Assembly: GCA_963741755.1 (NCBI GenBank)
Contig: CAVUJG010000021.1
Coordinates: 62,001-126,000, forward strand
DNA length: 64,000 nucleotides
Source: Sva-07 sp963741755
Lineage (GTDB): Bacteria > Actinomycetota > Acidimicrobiia > Acidimicrobiales > Ilumatobacteraceae
Reading direction: 5' to 3'
Numbering within the stretch: position 1 is the stretch's first letter; every line of letters starts with the position of its first letter. This document shows, in pieces, positions 17,558 through 26,195 of this stretch. Made by a program: the position numbers and the translations under genes. The notes under the pieces are model-generated. The model was given only the letters and a program-made list of their open reading frames with translations. It did no database searches and was not told the DNA's origin.

Positions 17558-18907
17558 ATGGCATCCGCTGACGAATTCACCGGCCCCACCACCGAACTGC
17601 TGCAGGCGCTGATCCGCAATGCGTGTGTCAACGACGGGACGCCGGATTCGGGCAACGAGACCCGCAACTCCGACCTCCTCGTCACCTACCTCGAAGGCGC
17701 CGGTCTCGAGGTCGAGCGATTCACGCCCCGAGAGGGACGCGACTCGATGGTGGCACGCATCGAGGGATCCGATCCGGATGCGCCATCGCTGTGCCTGATG
17801 GCCCACACCGACGTGGTGCCGGTCAACCCCGACGGGTGGAGCGAAGACCCGTTCGGCGGCGAAGTGATCGACGGCGAGGTGTGGGGTCGCGGCGCCATCG
17901 ACATGCTCAACCTGACGTCGTCGATGGCGGTTGCTTTCCGACGACTTGCCACCGAGGGATTCCGACCGAAGGGCGACCTGATCTACTTCGGCGTCGGCGA
18001 CGAGGAAGCCGGCGGCGTGTGGGGTGCCGAGTGGATGGTCGAACATCACTGGGACGCCATCGCTGCCGATTACGTGCTGACCGAGCTGGGCGGATGGTCG
18101 AGCACCGACGACCACGGCCACCGAACCGTGACGGTCAACGTCGGCGAGAAGGGGCTGGCCTGGCGACGGCTGCGCGTCCACGGCACGCCTGGCCACGGAT
18201 CGATGCCGTTCGGGGCGGACAACGCGCTGATCAAGGCCGCCGAAGTCGTGCGGCGCCTGTCGCAGTACCAACCCGCCGCGCACATCGACGACATCTGGCG
18301 GGCCCAGGTCGCCACGATGAACGTGCCGGACGACGTCCGCGACGGCCTGCTGTCGAGCGACACGATCATGGCCACGATCGAGACGCTGCCGATTTCCGTC
18401 GCCCGAGGCTGCCACGCCGAGACGCACACGACGTTCTCCCCCAACGTCGTCCACGGCGGACAGAAGACGAACACGATCCCGGACGTCGTCGACATCGATG
18501 TCGACATCCGTACGGTGCCCGGCACGACCCGCGCCGACGTCGAATCGATGTTGCGCGACGCGCTCGGCGACATGTTCGACCACGTCGACATCACCGTCCT
18601 GCAGCACAGCGATCCGTCCTCGTGCGAGTTCGGGCCGTCGAACCCGCTGTGGGAGACCGTCACCAAGCACACCCAGGTCGCCTACCCGGGCGCCACGCTC
18701 GTCCCGGGCATCATCGTCGGTGGCACCGACGCCCGCTTCTACCGCGATCGCGGCATCACCGCCTACGGCGCCGGGCTGTTCTCACCGAAAATGGACTTCT
18801 CGACGTTCGGCACCCGATTCCACGGCAACGACGAGCGCATCGACGTCGACTCGCTCGGCCTGTCCGGCAACTACTTCTACGGCATCGCCAACGACCTCGT
18901 CGGCTGA
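17558..18907 (+). CDS. M20/M25/M40 family metallopeptidase
   Basis: The 449-residue protein has the di-zinc M20 pattern: LCLMAHTDVVPVNPDGWSEDPFGG (first His and Asp), GRGAIDMLNLTSSMAVAF (bridging Asp), YFGVGDEEAGGVWGAEW (catalytic Glu-Glu), and a C-terminal FSTFGTRFHGNDERIDVDSL with the last His ligand. The insert with VGEKGLAWRRLRVHGTPGHGSMP is the dimerisation/lid domain. Members hydrolyse dipeptides, acyl-amino acids or related amides; the substrate is not deducible. It is cytosolic and convergent with cofE. Confidence 0.9.
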   Translation: MASADEFTGPTTELLQALIRNACVNDGTPDSGNETRNSDLLVTYLEGAGLEVERFTPREGRDSMVARIEGSDPDAPSLCLMAHTDVVPVNPDGWSEDPFGGEVIDGEVWGRGAIDMLNLTSSMAVAFRRLATEGFRPKGDLIYFGVGDEEAGGVWGAEWMVEHHWDAIAADYVLTELGGWSSTDDHGHRTVTVNVGEKGLAWRRLRVHGTPGHGSMPFGADNALIKAAEVVRRLSQYQPAAHIDDIWRAQVATMNVPDDVRDGLLSSDTIMATIETLPISVARGCHAETHTTFSPNVVHGGQKTNTIPDVVDIDVDIRTVPGTTRADVESMLRDALGDMFDHVDITVLQHSDPSSCEFGPSNPLWETVTKHTQVAYPGATLVPGIIVGGTDARFYRDRGITAYGAGLFSPKMDFSTFGTRFHGNDERIDVDSLGLSGNYFYGIANDLVG

Positions 18908-18925
18908 CCGAGCCGGGTCCGACGG

Positions 18926-19678
18926 TCAGCGGAAGAGGTCGCGCTCGGAGTCGCGTAGCACCGGCGCCATCGTGGCCGTGTCGTCCGTGGTCCAGTCGAA
19001 GCCGCGGATCACTGCGACGGGAACTCGGCTCGTGTTGCCCTTGACGAGTTCGGCGGCCGCGGTCAGCTCGTCGACGGTACAGATCTCCTGCACCCGGAAC
19101 TCGTGGCCGTGCGGGTCGACCTCGCCGATGTAGCTGTGCAGCGGGTGGATACCGGCCACCCCGATGGCGATGTCGGTCTGCCCCTCCCGCCACGGACGCC
19201 CGAACGTGTCGCTGATGATCACCGCGACGTCAACGCCGAGTTCGGCGAAACGCTCGCGATACCGGCGAGCGGAGGCGTCGGAGTCCTTCGGTAGGACGAG
19301 CACCCTGCCATGAGCGCCGCTGGAGGACTGGTCGACGCCGGAGTTCGCACAGCAGAACCCGTGGTGGGTCTCGGTGATCAGCACCGGGCCGATCTGGCGG
19401 ATGATCCGCTTCGACTCTCGCAACACCACTTCGACGACTCGTGGGTCCTTCTCCCAGCGTTCAGCCCACGACACGGCGAACGGCGACGGTTCGATGTCAT
19501 CGAGTTCGACCGCACACGCTTCGTCCTTCGACACGATCTTGGAGGTGATCACGACGATGTCACGATCGACGATCGGGTCGCCACCAGCCCGCGCGGCCTC
19601 CACGATCTGGGCCGCGAGGTCGTCACCGGCGGCGATCTCGGGCAGCCCCTCGACGCCGAAGACCTCGAGACGGGCCAC
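18926..19678 (-). CDS. cofE: Coenzyme F420-0:L-glutamate ligase (CofE)
   Basis: The 250-residue protein adds glutamate(s) to F420-0. Diagnostic stretches are RDIVVITSKIVSKDEACAV, ITETHHGFCCANSGVDQSSS and AVIISDTFGRPWREGQTDIAIGVAG. Only the CofE domain is present. The mycobacterial enzyme FbiB carries an additional C-terminal flavin domain that is absent here, so dehydro-F420-0 reduction must be handled by another protein. The start is GTG 19678, 2 bases after the stop of the upstream hydrolase, which suggests co-translation. cofD lies 43 kb away rather than next door. Confidence 0.93.
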   Translation of the reverse strand: MARLEVFGVEGLPEIAAGDDLAAQIVEAARAGGDPIVDRDIVVITSKIVSKDEACAVELDDIEPSPFAVSWAERWEKDPRVVEVVLRESKRIIRQIGPVLITETHHGFCCANSGVDQSSSGAHGRVLVLPKDSDASARRYRERFAELGVDVAVIISDTFGRPWREGQTDIAIGVAGIHPLHSYIGEVDPHGHEFRVQEICTVDELTAAAELVKGNTSRVPVAVIRGFDWTTDDTATMAPVLRDSERDLFR

Positions 19679-19680
19679 GG

Positions 19681-20466
19681 TCAGGCAGGCAGTCCGGCGA
19701 GGAACTCTTGGATCGCTGCGTTGACCGGCTCGGGGTTGGTCAAGTTCGCGGCGTGTGCCCCGCCGACCTTCACGACCGGACCCGAGCCGGGCAGGCCAGC
19801 GGCGAGCGTCTCGGCCTTGTCCATCGAGATCGACACGTCCTCGGTGCCGTGCACCACGAGTGCCGGACAGGTGATCTCGCCGAGTCGGTCGGTGACGTCG
19901 TCTCGCGACATGAGCGTGGCGAATGGCTGTTGGATGAAGTCGTTCGGCCGCTGCTTCCACTTCGCGATCCAGATCGGGCTGACCTCGGGATCGGAGATGA
20001 TCAACCCGGCGACCGCCTCGACCAGTTCGTCGACCGGACCTGCGGCGAACCACGTGTCGCGCATGGCTTCGTAGCCGGGCACGACCTCCGGGTCCTCGCC
20101 CCCGGCCTGGGTGTCGAGCAGGATCAGTGCCCTCACGCGCTCGGGTGCGGTCAGCGCCACCCGAAGCGACAGGAATCCACCCTGGCTCATCCCACCGACG
20201 ACCGCACGATCGATGCCGAGGTGGCCGAGCAGGGCCAGGCAGTCGTTCGCCGAATCCCAATAGGAGAATGGTTCGCCGTCGTACTCGGTCTGCCCGAAGC
20301 CACGCTCGTCCCACGTGATCACCCGGTAGTGGTCGCGCAGCGCGGCGACCTGATGAACGAACATCTCGTGGTCCATCAAGAAGCCATGGGCCAGGATCAC
20401 CGGTGGGCCATCGCCGCCGGTGTCCTCGAAGTAGATGCGTTGCCCGTTGATGTCGGCGTGCGGCAT
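19681..20466 (-). CDS. Alpha/beta hydrolase
   Basis: The 261-residue protein has VILAHGFLMDHEMF (oxyanion hole), AVVGGMSQGGFLSLRVALTAP with Ser in the GxSxG nucleophile elbow, LVVHGTEDVSISMDKAE with the acid, and a C-terminal GGAHAANLTNPEPV with the histidine. This is a serine hydrolase of the 3-oxoadipate enol-lactonase/esterase type; the natural substrate is unknown. It is read together with cofE, starts at 20466 and is divergent from menB, with 34 bases between the starts. Confidence 0.85.
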   Translation of the reverse strand: MPHADINGQRIYFEDTGGDGPPVILAHGFLMDHEMFVHQVAALRDHYRVITWDERGFGQTEYDGEPFSYWDSANDCLALLGHLGIDRAVVGGMSQGGFLSLRVALTAPERVRALILLDTQAGGEDPEVVPGYEAMRDTWFAAGPVDELVEAVAGLIISDPEVSPIWIAKWKQRPNDFIQQPFATLMSRDDVTDRLGEITCPALVVHGTEDVSISMDKAETLAAGLPGSGPVVKVGGAHAANLTNPEPVNAAIQEFLAGLPA

Positions 20467-20500
20467 GGGCGAACGGTACCCGATGGGCCAACATGGGGCG

Positions 20501-21427
20501 ATGGCGAACGATGGCCCCCAGTCCTGGACCGTGTCCGAGATCTTCGACCCGACGGCGTGGACCGCCGTCGATGGCTTCGAGTTCACCGACATCACCTATC
20601 ACCGAGCCGTCGACGCAGGCGTCGTACGCATCGCGTTCAACCGCCCGGAGATTCGCAATGCGTTCCGGCCGCACACGGTCGACGAGCTCTACACGGCCCT
20701 CGACCACGCCCGGATGTCGACCGACGTCGGCTGCGTGTTGCTCACGGGCAACGGTCCGTCGCCAAAGGACGGCGGGTGGGCATTCTGCTCCGGCGGCGAC
20801 CAACGCATACGCGGCAAGGACGGCTACAAGTACGCCGCGGACGAGACCGCCGACACGATCGAGCCCGGTCGAGCGGGCCGGTTGCACATCCTCGAGGTGC
20901 AGCGACTGATCCGCTTCATGCCGAAGGTGGTCATCTGCGTGGTGCCCGGCTGGGCAGCCGGTGGTGGCCATTCGTTGCACGTCGTGTCCGATCTCACGCT
21001 CGCCTCGACCGAGCACGCCCGCTTCAAGCAGACCGATGCCGACGTGGCCAGCTTCGACGGCGGGTTCGGATCTGCCTACCTCGCCCGCCAGGTCGGCCAG
21101 AAGTTCGCCCGCGAGATCTTCTTCCTCGGGCGCGAATACACCGCCGACGACATGGTGGCGATGGGCGCCGTCAATGCGTCGATCCCGCACGCCGAACTCG
21201 AGGCCACGGCGCTGCAATGGGGCCGCGAGATCTGCGCCAAGAGCCCGACCGCGCAGCGCATGCTCAAGTACTCGTTCAACCTGATCGACGACGGGTTGGT
21301 CGGCCAGCAGATCTTCGCCGGCGAGGCCACCCGACTCGCCTACGGCACCGACGAGGCGCAGGAAGGACGCGACAGCTTCCTCGAGAAGCGCCCCGCCGAC
21401 TGGTCCGCGTACCCGTACCACTTCTGA
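20501..21427 (+). CDS. menB: 1,4-dihydroxy-2-naphthoyl-CoA synthase (MenB)
   Basis: The 308-residue protein is a crotonase-fold enzyme that cyclises o-succinylbenzoyl-CoA in menaquinone biosynthesis. MenB-specific features include FTDITYHRAVDAGVVRIAFNRPEIRNAFRPHTVDEL, FCSGGDQRIRGKDGY, VPGWAAGGGHSLHVVSDLTLAS, FKQTDADVASFDGGFGSAYLARQVG with the MenB aspartate, and FLEKRPADWSAYPYHF at the end. It stands alone here without other men genes. Its stop overlaps an ATG (TGATG), but that ATG leads to an early stop; see the duplication at the start of the next gene. Confidence 0.95.
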   Translation: MANDGPQSWTVSEIFDPTAWTAVDGFEFTDITYHRAVDAGVVRIAFNRPEIRNAFRPHTVDELYTALDHARMSTDVGCVLLTGNGPSPKDGGWAFCSGGDQRIRGKDGYKYAADETADTIEPGRAGRLHILEVQRLIRFMPKVVICVVPGWAAGGGHSLHVVSDLTLASTEHARFKQTDADVASFDGGFGSAYLARQVGQKFAREIFFLGREYTADDMVAMGAVNASIPHAELEATALQWGREICAKSPTAQRMLKYSFNLIDDGLVGQQIFAGEATRLAYGTDEAQEGRDSFLEKRPADWSAYPYHF

Positions 21428-21440
21428 TGGACGTGATCTC

Positions 21441-22247
21441 TTGGACGTGATCCGGATCGAGGATCCGGACGATCCTCGATACCGCCAGTTCCGGCTCAAC
21501 GAACGCGGCCTCGCGAGCCGAGCCGACAAGCGCGACGACGCCGGCGCCGGAATGTTCCTGGCCGAGGGCGACCTCGTGGTCGAGCGAGCGCTCGCCGCCG
21601 GCTGCCGGGCGGTTGCCGCCCTCGTCGACGCCGAGCGGGTACCCGACATCGCCACGTCACTCGACTGTCCCGTCTACGGCGGCGGCGACGAGGTACGCCG
21701 CGTGGTGTCGCAGCTCGGTATCCCGCTCTCGATCGTGACGCTGTTCGACCGGCCGCCGCGCCCGAGCGTGGCGGAGCTCGCGGCGACTTCGAACCGACTC
21801 GTGATCGTCGAGGCCGTCGACAACCCGTCCAACATCGGCTCGATCATCCGCAACGCCGCGGCGCTCGGCTGGGACGGCTTGATACTCGACCACACGAGCG
21901 CCGACCCGCTCGCCCGACGGTCGCTACGGGTCGGGATGGGCACGGTGTTCGCTCTCCCCCACGCCCGCACGACCGACCTGGTCGGCGAACTCCGGTCGCT
22001 CAGCGGCATCGAGTTCTATGCGATGACACCCGACCCCGACGCCGTTTCGATCCGGTCGGTCACCCCGGGGGATCGTGTCGGCATCATGATCGGCTCCGAG
22101 CGGTCGGGCCTCAGCGACGAGCTCCTCGCCCTGGCGACACCCGTGCGGATCCCGATGGCGGCTGGCGTCGACTCGCTCAACGCTGCGGCCGCCACTGCCG
22201 TGGGGTGCTTCGCACTCGGTCCCCGCCTTGGTCGAGAACGCCGCTAG
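21441..22247 (+). CDS. TrmH/SpoU family RNA 2'-O-ribose methyltransferase
   Basis: The 268-residue protein has an N-terminal substrate-binding domain (GMFLAEGDLVVERALAAGCRAV) and a C-terminal SPOUT knot with the three family motifs: VEAVDNPSNIGSIIRNAAALG, IMIGSERSGLSDELL and PMAAGVDSLNAAAATAV. It methylates a ribose in tRNA or rRNA with S-adenosylmethionine. The start is uncertain: TTG 21441 or GTG 21447. A near-duplicate of the first bases lies 14 bases upstream, beginning at an ATG coupled to the menB stop, so the original start may have been there. Confidence 0.9.
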   Translation: MDVIRIEDPDDPRYRQFRLNERGLASRADKRDDAGAGMFLAEGDLVVERALAAGCRAVAALVDAERVPDIATSLDCPVYGGGDEVRRVVSQLGIPLSIVTLFDRPPRPSVAELAATSNRLVIVEAVDNPSNIGSIIRNAAALGWDGLILDHTSADPLARRSLRVGMGTVFALPHARTTDLVGELRSLSGIEFYAMTPDPDAVSIRSVTPGDRVGIMIGSERSGLSDELLALATPVRIPMAAGVDSLNAAAATAVGCFALGPRLGRERR

Positions 22248-22250
22248 AAC
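22245..22250 (+). promoter_or_regulatory. -10 box (TAGAAC) of a leaderless start, overlapping the upstream stop codon
   Basis: The TAG is the stop codon of the methyltransferase gene. The hexamer ends 7 bases before the GTG of purU, and there is no Shine-Dalgarno sequence. The same arrangement is found at 6305-6310. Confidence 0.5.
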
Positions 22251-22257
22251 AAGGGCC

Positions 22258-23118
22258 GTGACCGCCGTCCTGTTGCTCTCGTGCCCTGACCAACCCGGTG
22301 TCGTCGCGGCGACGGCGCAGTTCCTCGCCGATCACGACGGCAACATCGTCCATGCCGAGCAGCACGTCGATCCCGGTACGGGTGCCGACGACGCGGTGTT
22401 CTTCCAGCGCATCGAGTTCGCTCTCGACGGGTTCGGCCTCCGCCGCGACGAGATCATCGAAGCCTTTGCTCCGGTTGCTGATCGCCTCGACATGACCGTC
22501 GACTTGCGATTCACCGACACACCGACACCCACCGCGATCATGGCGTCACGCCAGCCGCACTGCCTCTACGACCTCCTGACCCGGTGGCGCAGCGGCGAGC
22601 TGCCGATGGATCTGCGGCTGGTGGTGTCGAACCATCCCGACCACGCCGGCATCGCCGATCACATGGGTGTACCCCACCTCCACCTCCCGGTCACCCCCGA
22701 CACCAAGCCCGAGCAGGAAGCCGCGGTCCTCGCCGCGCTCGAAGAGCACGGCGTCGAGTTGGTCGTGATGGCTCGCTACATGCAGATCCTGAGCGATCGG
22801 TTCGTCGCGGCGCATCCGAACCGGATCATCAACATTCACCACTCGTTTCTTCCCGCCTTCATCGGCGCCAACCCGTACCGTCAGGCCTACGAACGTGGCG
22901 TCAAGCTGATCGGCGCAACGGCGCACTATGCGACCGCAGACCTCGACGAGGGACCGATCATCGAGCAGGACACCGTGCACGTCACCCACCGAGACGATGT
23001 CGCCCGGCTGACATCGCGAGGCCGCGACCTCGAGACGATCGTGCTCGCTCGCGCCGTGCGCGCCCATCTCGAACACCGAGTCATCGTCCACGGCCGCAAG
23101 ACCGTCGTGTTCTCCTGA
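22258..23118 (+). CDS. purU: Formyltetrahydrofolate deformylase (PurU)
   Basis: The 286-residue protein hydrolyses 10-formyl-tetrahydrofolate to formate and tetrahydrofolate, feeding purine synthesis and balancing one-carbon pools. It has an N-terminal ACT domain (VLLLSCPDQPGVVAATAQFLADHDGNI) and a formyltransferase domain with RLVVSNHPDHAGIADHMGVP, VVMARYMQILS, RIINIHHSFLPAFIGANPY (Asn-His of the active site) and YATADLDEGPIIEQD (catalytic Asp). The GTG at 22258 is chosen because the ACT domain begins directly there and a leaderless promoter fits. Confidence 0.95.
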   Translation: MTAVLLLSCPDQPGVVAATAQFLADHDGNIVHAEQHVDPGTGADDAVFFQRIEFALDGFGLRRDEIIEAFAPVADRLDMTVDLRFTDTPTPTAIMASRQPHCLYDLLTRWRSGELPMDLRLVVSNHPDHAGIADHMGVPHLHLPVTPDTKPEQEAAVLAALEEHGVELVVMARYMQILSDRFVAAHPNRIINIHHSFLPAFIGANPYRQAYERGVKLIGATAHYATADLDEGPIIEQDTVHVTHRDDVARLTSRGRDLETIVLARAVRAHLEHRVIVHGRKTVVFS

Positions 23119-23135
23119 TCGGGGTTCTCCTCGGG

Positions 23136-23972
23136 TCAACCAGTGGCGTCGACCGCGGCGCGACGCGAGCGGCGACCACGTGGGGCGCTGCCGCTCGGCT
23201 CCCATGTGAACCGCCGAAGGGCCACGATCAGACCGAGCACTCCCCACAGGGCAACGTATCCCATGCTCGCCCACTCGAACGCCGGAGGTTCGACGAACGG
23301 CGTGAAGCAGTTCTGGAACGCCTCGGCGAAGTGCTTGAGCGGGAAGAAGTTGCCGAGCGCCACGATCCAGTCGGGTGCGTCGTCGACCTGGATGAAGATG
23401 TTCGACACGAACGCCATCGGGAGGATGATCGCGTTGGCGGCGGCCGATGCGGAGCTCGCCGACTTGACCACCGCTGCGAGCGCCATACCGAGCGCTGCGA
23501 ACGAACCCACGCCGACGAGGAACGTCATGATGGCAGCGGGCATCTTGGCCGCCTCGATCTCGAGGTCGTAGACGACGACACCGAGGCTCAGCATCAGCAC
23601 GACACCGACGAACGCGATGATCACCGCCGACACGATGAACCCAGCGAGGTACACCCACGTCGGCAGCGGCGTGCCCCGCCATCGCTTGAGCACCCCTTCG
23701 TCGCGCCGCAACGGCACCATGTTCGCCAGATTGGTGAACGTCGCCGACACGGCTGTGAACGCGGCCAGGCCACCGGTGTAGAACTGCTGAGCCGAGATCT
23801 CCCCCTCGGAGGTGGAGAACGTGCCGTCGCCGAAGAGTGCGTTGAACAGCACGAGCATGATCAGCGGAAGCCCCAGTGTGAAGAACACCGCCACCGGGAT
23901 GCGCCAGAACGTGACGAGCTGATAGCGGGTCTGCGCGACCAGCAGCTTCCACGTCGAGGGGAACGCCGTCAC
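23136..23972 (-). CDS. ABC-2 type transporter permease
   Basis: The 278-residue integral membrane protein has about six hydrophobic segments, starting with VAVFFTLGLPLIMLVLFNALFG and ending with MGYVALWGVLGLIVALRRF. The cytoplasmic loop VPLRRDEGVLKRWRGTPLPTWVYLAG is the ABC-2 permease signature that contacts the ATPase. Its GTG start overlaps the stop of the ATPase gene by 4 bases (GTGA), so the two form one exporter. The substrate may be a drug or lipid; the sequence does not say. Confidence 0.88.
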   Translation of the reverse strand: MTAFPSTWKLLVAQTRYQLVTFWRIPVAVFFTLGLPLIMLVLFNALFGDGTFSTSEGEISAQQFYTGGLAAFTAVSATFTNLANMVPLRRDEGVLKRWRGTPLPTWVYLAGFIVSAVIIAFVGVVLMLSLGVVVYDLEIEAAKMPAAIMTFLVGVGSFAALGMALAAVVKSASSASAAANAIILPMAFVSNIFIQVDDAPDWIVALGNFFPLKHFAEAFQNCFTPFVEPPAFEWASMGYVALWGVLGLIVALRRFTWEPSGSAPRGRRSRRAAVDATG

Positions 23973-24895
23973 GAGTGCTCCTCGTGCGCATCATCGGTCA
24001 GTGACAGATAGACGTCCTCGAGCGACACACGGCTCACCGACAGCGACTCGAGTTCGACCCCGGCGTCGATCGCCCACCCGGTGATCCGGTGCACCGCGGC
24101 CGTCGGCTGCTCGACACTCGCCTCGACCAGTCTGCCGGACATTCGGATGTCGACGCCGAGGAGATGGCCGAAGGTCGCCGACGCATCGCTGGTCGACACG
24201 CTGTCGGGCAGCATGAAGCTGATCACGGTGCCGCTGACCTGGCCAATCAGCTGATCGGGTGATCCCTCGGCGATCATCCGGCCCGACGACAACACGCCGA
24301 CCCGGTCGGCGAGATGTTCGGCTTCATCGAGGTAGTGGGTGGTGAGCAGCACGGTGGTTCCGTCGTCGCCGAGGGCCTCGATCAGGTCCCACGACTTGCG
24401 CCGCGCCGACGGATCGAACCCGGTGGTCGGCTCGTCGAGGAACAACAGCTCCGGCCGCCCGACGATGCCGAGCGCGAGATCGACACGACGTCGCTGGCCG
24501 CCCGAGAGCGACGCGATGCGGGCGTCGACCTTCTCGTCGAGGCCGACCAACCCGACGACCTCATCGAGCGGGCGGGGGTTGCGATAACTGCCCCCGTAGA
24601 GCCCGATCACCTCACGGACCGTGAACTCGGCTTCGACCCCGGACGACTGCAGGACGATGCCAATGCGGTCACGGAAGTCACGCCCGGCACGCGCAGGATC
24701 GACCCCGAGCACCTCGACCGTTCCGGACGTCGCTGTGCGGTGCCCTTCGAGGATCTCGACGGCGGTCGACTTGCCGGCACCGTTCTCGCCCAGCAGGGCG
24801 TACACCTCGCCCGCATCGACGTGAAAGCTCAGGCCATCGACCGCGGCGACCTGGCCGTAGTCCTTGCGGAGATCGCGAACGTCGATGGCGTGCAT
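23969..24895 (-). CDS. ABC exporter ATP-binding protein (DrrA-like)
   Basis: The 308-residue protein shows Walker A GENGAGKST near residue 36, the signature LSGGQRRRVDLALGIVG, Walker B ELLFLDEPTTGFDP and the switch histidine in LLTTHYLDEAEHLADRV. The C-terminal extension of about 90 residues is typical of DrrA/CcmA-type exporters. It pairs with the overlapping permease gene and follows the globin gene by 12 bases, so all three could share a transcript. Confidence 0.9.
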   Translation of the reverse strand: MHAIDVRDLRKDYGQVAAVDGLSFHVDAGEVYALLGENGAGKSTAVEILEGHRTATSGTVEVLGVDPARAGRDFRDRIGIVLQSSGVEAEFTVREVIGLYGGSYRNPRPLDEVVGLVGLDEKVDARIASLSGGQRRRVDLALGIVGRPELLFLDEPTTGFDPSARRKSWDLIEALGDDGTTVLLTTHYLDEAEHLADRVGVLSSGRMIAEGSPDQLIGQVSGTVISFMLPDSVSTSDASATFGHLLGVDIRMSGRLVEASVEQPTAAVHRITGWAIDAGVELESLSVSRVSLEDVYLSLTDDAHEEHS

Positions 24896-24907
24896 GGTGG
24901 AACGAAC

Positions 24908-25306
24908 CTATCCCCGGGTGCCAGGCGACGAGATGGGCAGGCCCGAGTCGTTGCGCAGGTGCTCGGCTGCCGGCACGAAGTAGGCCATCAGCTCGTCGGC
25001 GATGCCGTCGGGAGCCGAACGCTCGTCGCAGACGTGTTCGACGGCGGCGGCCATGTGGACCAGCCATCGGTCGCGCTCGAGTGGACCGACGTGAAAGGGG
25101 AAGTGCCGCATCCGCAGCCTGGGATGGCCGCGCTCGTCCATGTAGGTGGTCGGACCACCCCAGTACTGGGCCAGGAACAACGTGAGGCGGTGGCGGGCGC
25201 CGGTGAGGTCGGGCTGTTCCGGATACAGCGGGAGGAGCACCTCGTCGGTGACGACGCCGTCGTAGAACGCATCGACCAGCGCCTCGAAGAACGGCATCCC
25301 GCCCAC
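24908..25306 (-). CDS. Group II truncated hemoglobin (trHbO-like)
   Basis: The 132-residue protein has GGMPFFEALVDAFYDGVVTDEVLLPLYP, then RLTLFLAQYWGGPTTYMDERGHPRLRMRHFPFHVGPLERDRWLVHM. The proximal histidine lies in RHFPFHVG and the Trp/Tyr positions are those of group II globins. Such globins bind O2 or NO and protect against oxidative or nitrosative stress. The start is GTG 25306. The usual few residues before VGG are missing because a stop codon lies just upstream in frame. A terminator hairpin for the upstream gene lies directly before the start, and no clear Shine-Dalgarno is present. Confidence 0.88.
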   Translation of the reverse strand: MGGMPFFEALVDAFYDGVVTDEVLLPLYPEQPDLTGARHRLTLFLAQYWGGPTTYMDERGHPRLRMRHFPFHVGPLERDRWLVHMAAAVEHVCDERSAPDGIADELMAYFVPAAEHLRNDSGLPISSPGTRG

Positions 25307-25310
25307 TCGA

Positions 25311-25350
25311 AAAACAACGTGGGCGCCGTGTCGTGCACGGCGCCCACGTT
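25311..25350 (-). terminator. Rho-independent terminator reading on the minus strand
   Basis: A 15-bp perfect stem (AACGTGGGCGCCGTG with its complement, loop of 5) is followed on the minus strand by G and a run of five T. It ends transcription from the small gene at 25426-25629 just before the globin start. On the plus strand no T run follows. Confidence 0.8.
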
Positions 25351-25425
25351 AGGGGGACTTCTCCGAGAAGCGGAAGGGGGGACGCCTCCGGGAGATCTGG
25401 TGGCCGAGCGGACTCGGCCGATGCG

Positions 25426-25629
25426 TCAGCCGAACAGGGCTTCGGCGTCGAACTTGCGGTACTCGACGAGCTCTTCGGTGTTGAGCACGAACGGCGTGGC
25501 GCCGTCGCAGGGGTCGAGCACCAGTGCATCGTCGGTGGCGAGCAGCACGAGGACGGTGATCACGTCGTCACCCGACTTGATTTCGATCACGTCGCCGGTC
25601 TGCAGCTTTTCCATCAACATCGTCGTCAT
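25426..25629 (-). CDS. Small conserved-looking protein, function unknown
   Basis: This 67-residue acidic protein reads MTTMLMEKLQTGDVIEIKSG, followed by beta-strand-rich DDVITVLVLLATDDALVLDP and a C-terminal EELVEYRKFDAEALF. The alternation suggests a small all-beta domain with a terminal helix. No family is recognised. A near-ideal spacing of codon bias and the strong terminator 75 bases downstream support a real, separately transcribed gene. Cys in LDPCDG is the only cysteine. Confidence 0.6.
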   Translation of the reverse strand: MTTMLMEKLQTGDVIEIKSGDDVITVLVLLATDDALVLDPCDGATPFVLNTEELVEYRKFDAEALFG

Positions 25630-25758
25630 GTCAGTTCCTCGGGAGATTTGGTGTGTCGAACGAAACCATCTTCGCCGACGTGTTCAAGACATCGGTAAGA
25701 ACCGCAGCCAGCTTGAGGAATTCCCGGAAAGCGACGTGTCAAACGTCACGCGCTGTGC

Positions 25759-26061
25759 TCAGGCGCTGCCCGCAAGTTCATAGTGCCGAATCAAGTCGGC
25801 TTCGGCTCGCCGGTCCAAGACATGATCTCGGCGGACCTTGGGCGCCGCCTTGACGGTGCGCTTGTCGTACGGGACGACGAACTGACCGTTGTCGCTCAAG
25901 TAGCCCGCGGCGACCGGCACGTAGTGCGCCGACCGGAGCAGGCCGAGTTCGACGACCGCCCAGATAGGTGCGCCGTCATCGTCGTAGACGATGTCATCGA
26001 TCGTGCCGATGAGGCGTTGTTCGGGGTCGATCACGTCGGACCCTCGGTAGTGGATGGACAT
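25759..26061 (-). CDS. PRC-barrel domain protein
   Basis: The 100-residue protein starts with a PRC-barrel pattern: YRGSDVIDPEQRLIGTIDDIVYDDDGAPIWAVVELG, then SAHYVPVAAGYLSDNGQFVVPYDKRTVKAAP. The C-terminal KVRRDHVLDRRAEADLIRHYELAG is a short helix. PRC-barrel proteins occur in RNA processing and photosynthetic complexes; stand-alone actinobacterial ones are of unknown role and often stress-related. An AT-rich region with a CCGT/ACGG inverted pair lies upstream (26130-26160) and probably holds its promoter. Confidence 0.78.
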   Translation of the reverse strand: MSIHYRGSDVIDPEQRLIGTIDDIVYDDDGAPIWAVVELGLLRSAHYVPVAAGYLSDNGQFVVPYDKRTVKAAPKVRRDHVLDRRAEADLIRHYELAGSA

Positions 26062-26195
26062 GGCATACCTCTGCGTTCTCCGCCCGCTGTGGGTTGGTGA
26101 ACTGTCGATACCCGGCGCCCGTTGTCATCAAACCGTAATATTTCTCACGGTGGCCGTCAAGCTCCACATCGGCCGGCGGTGGAGTGCGAGCGACG

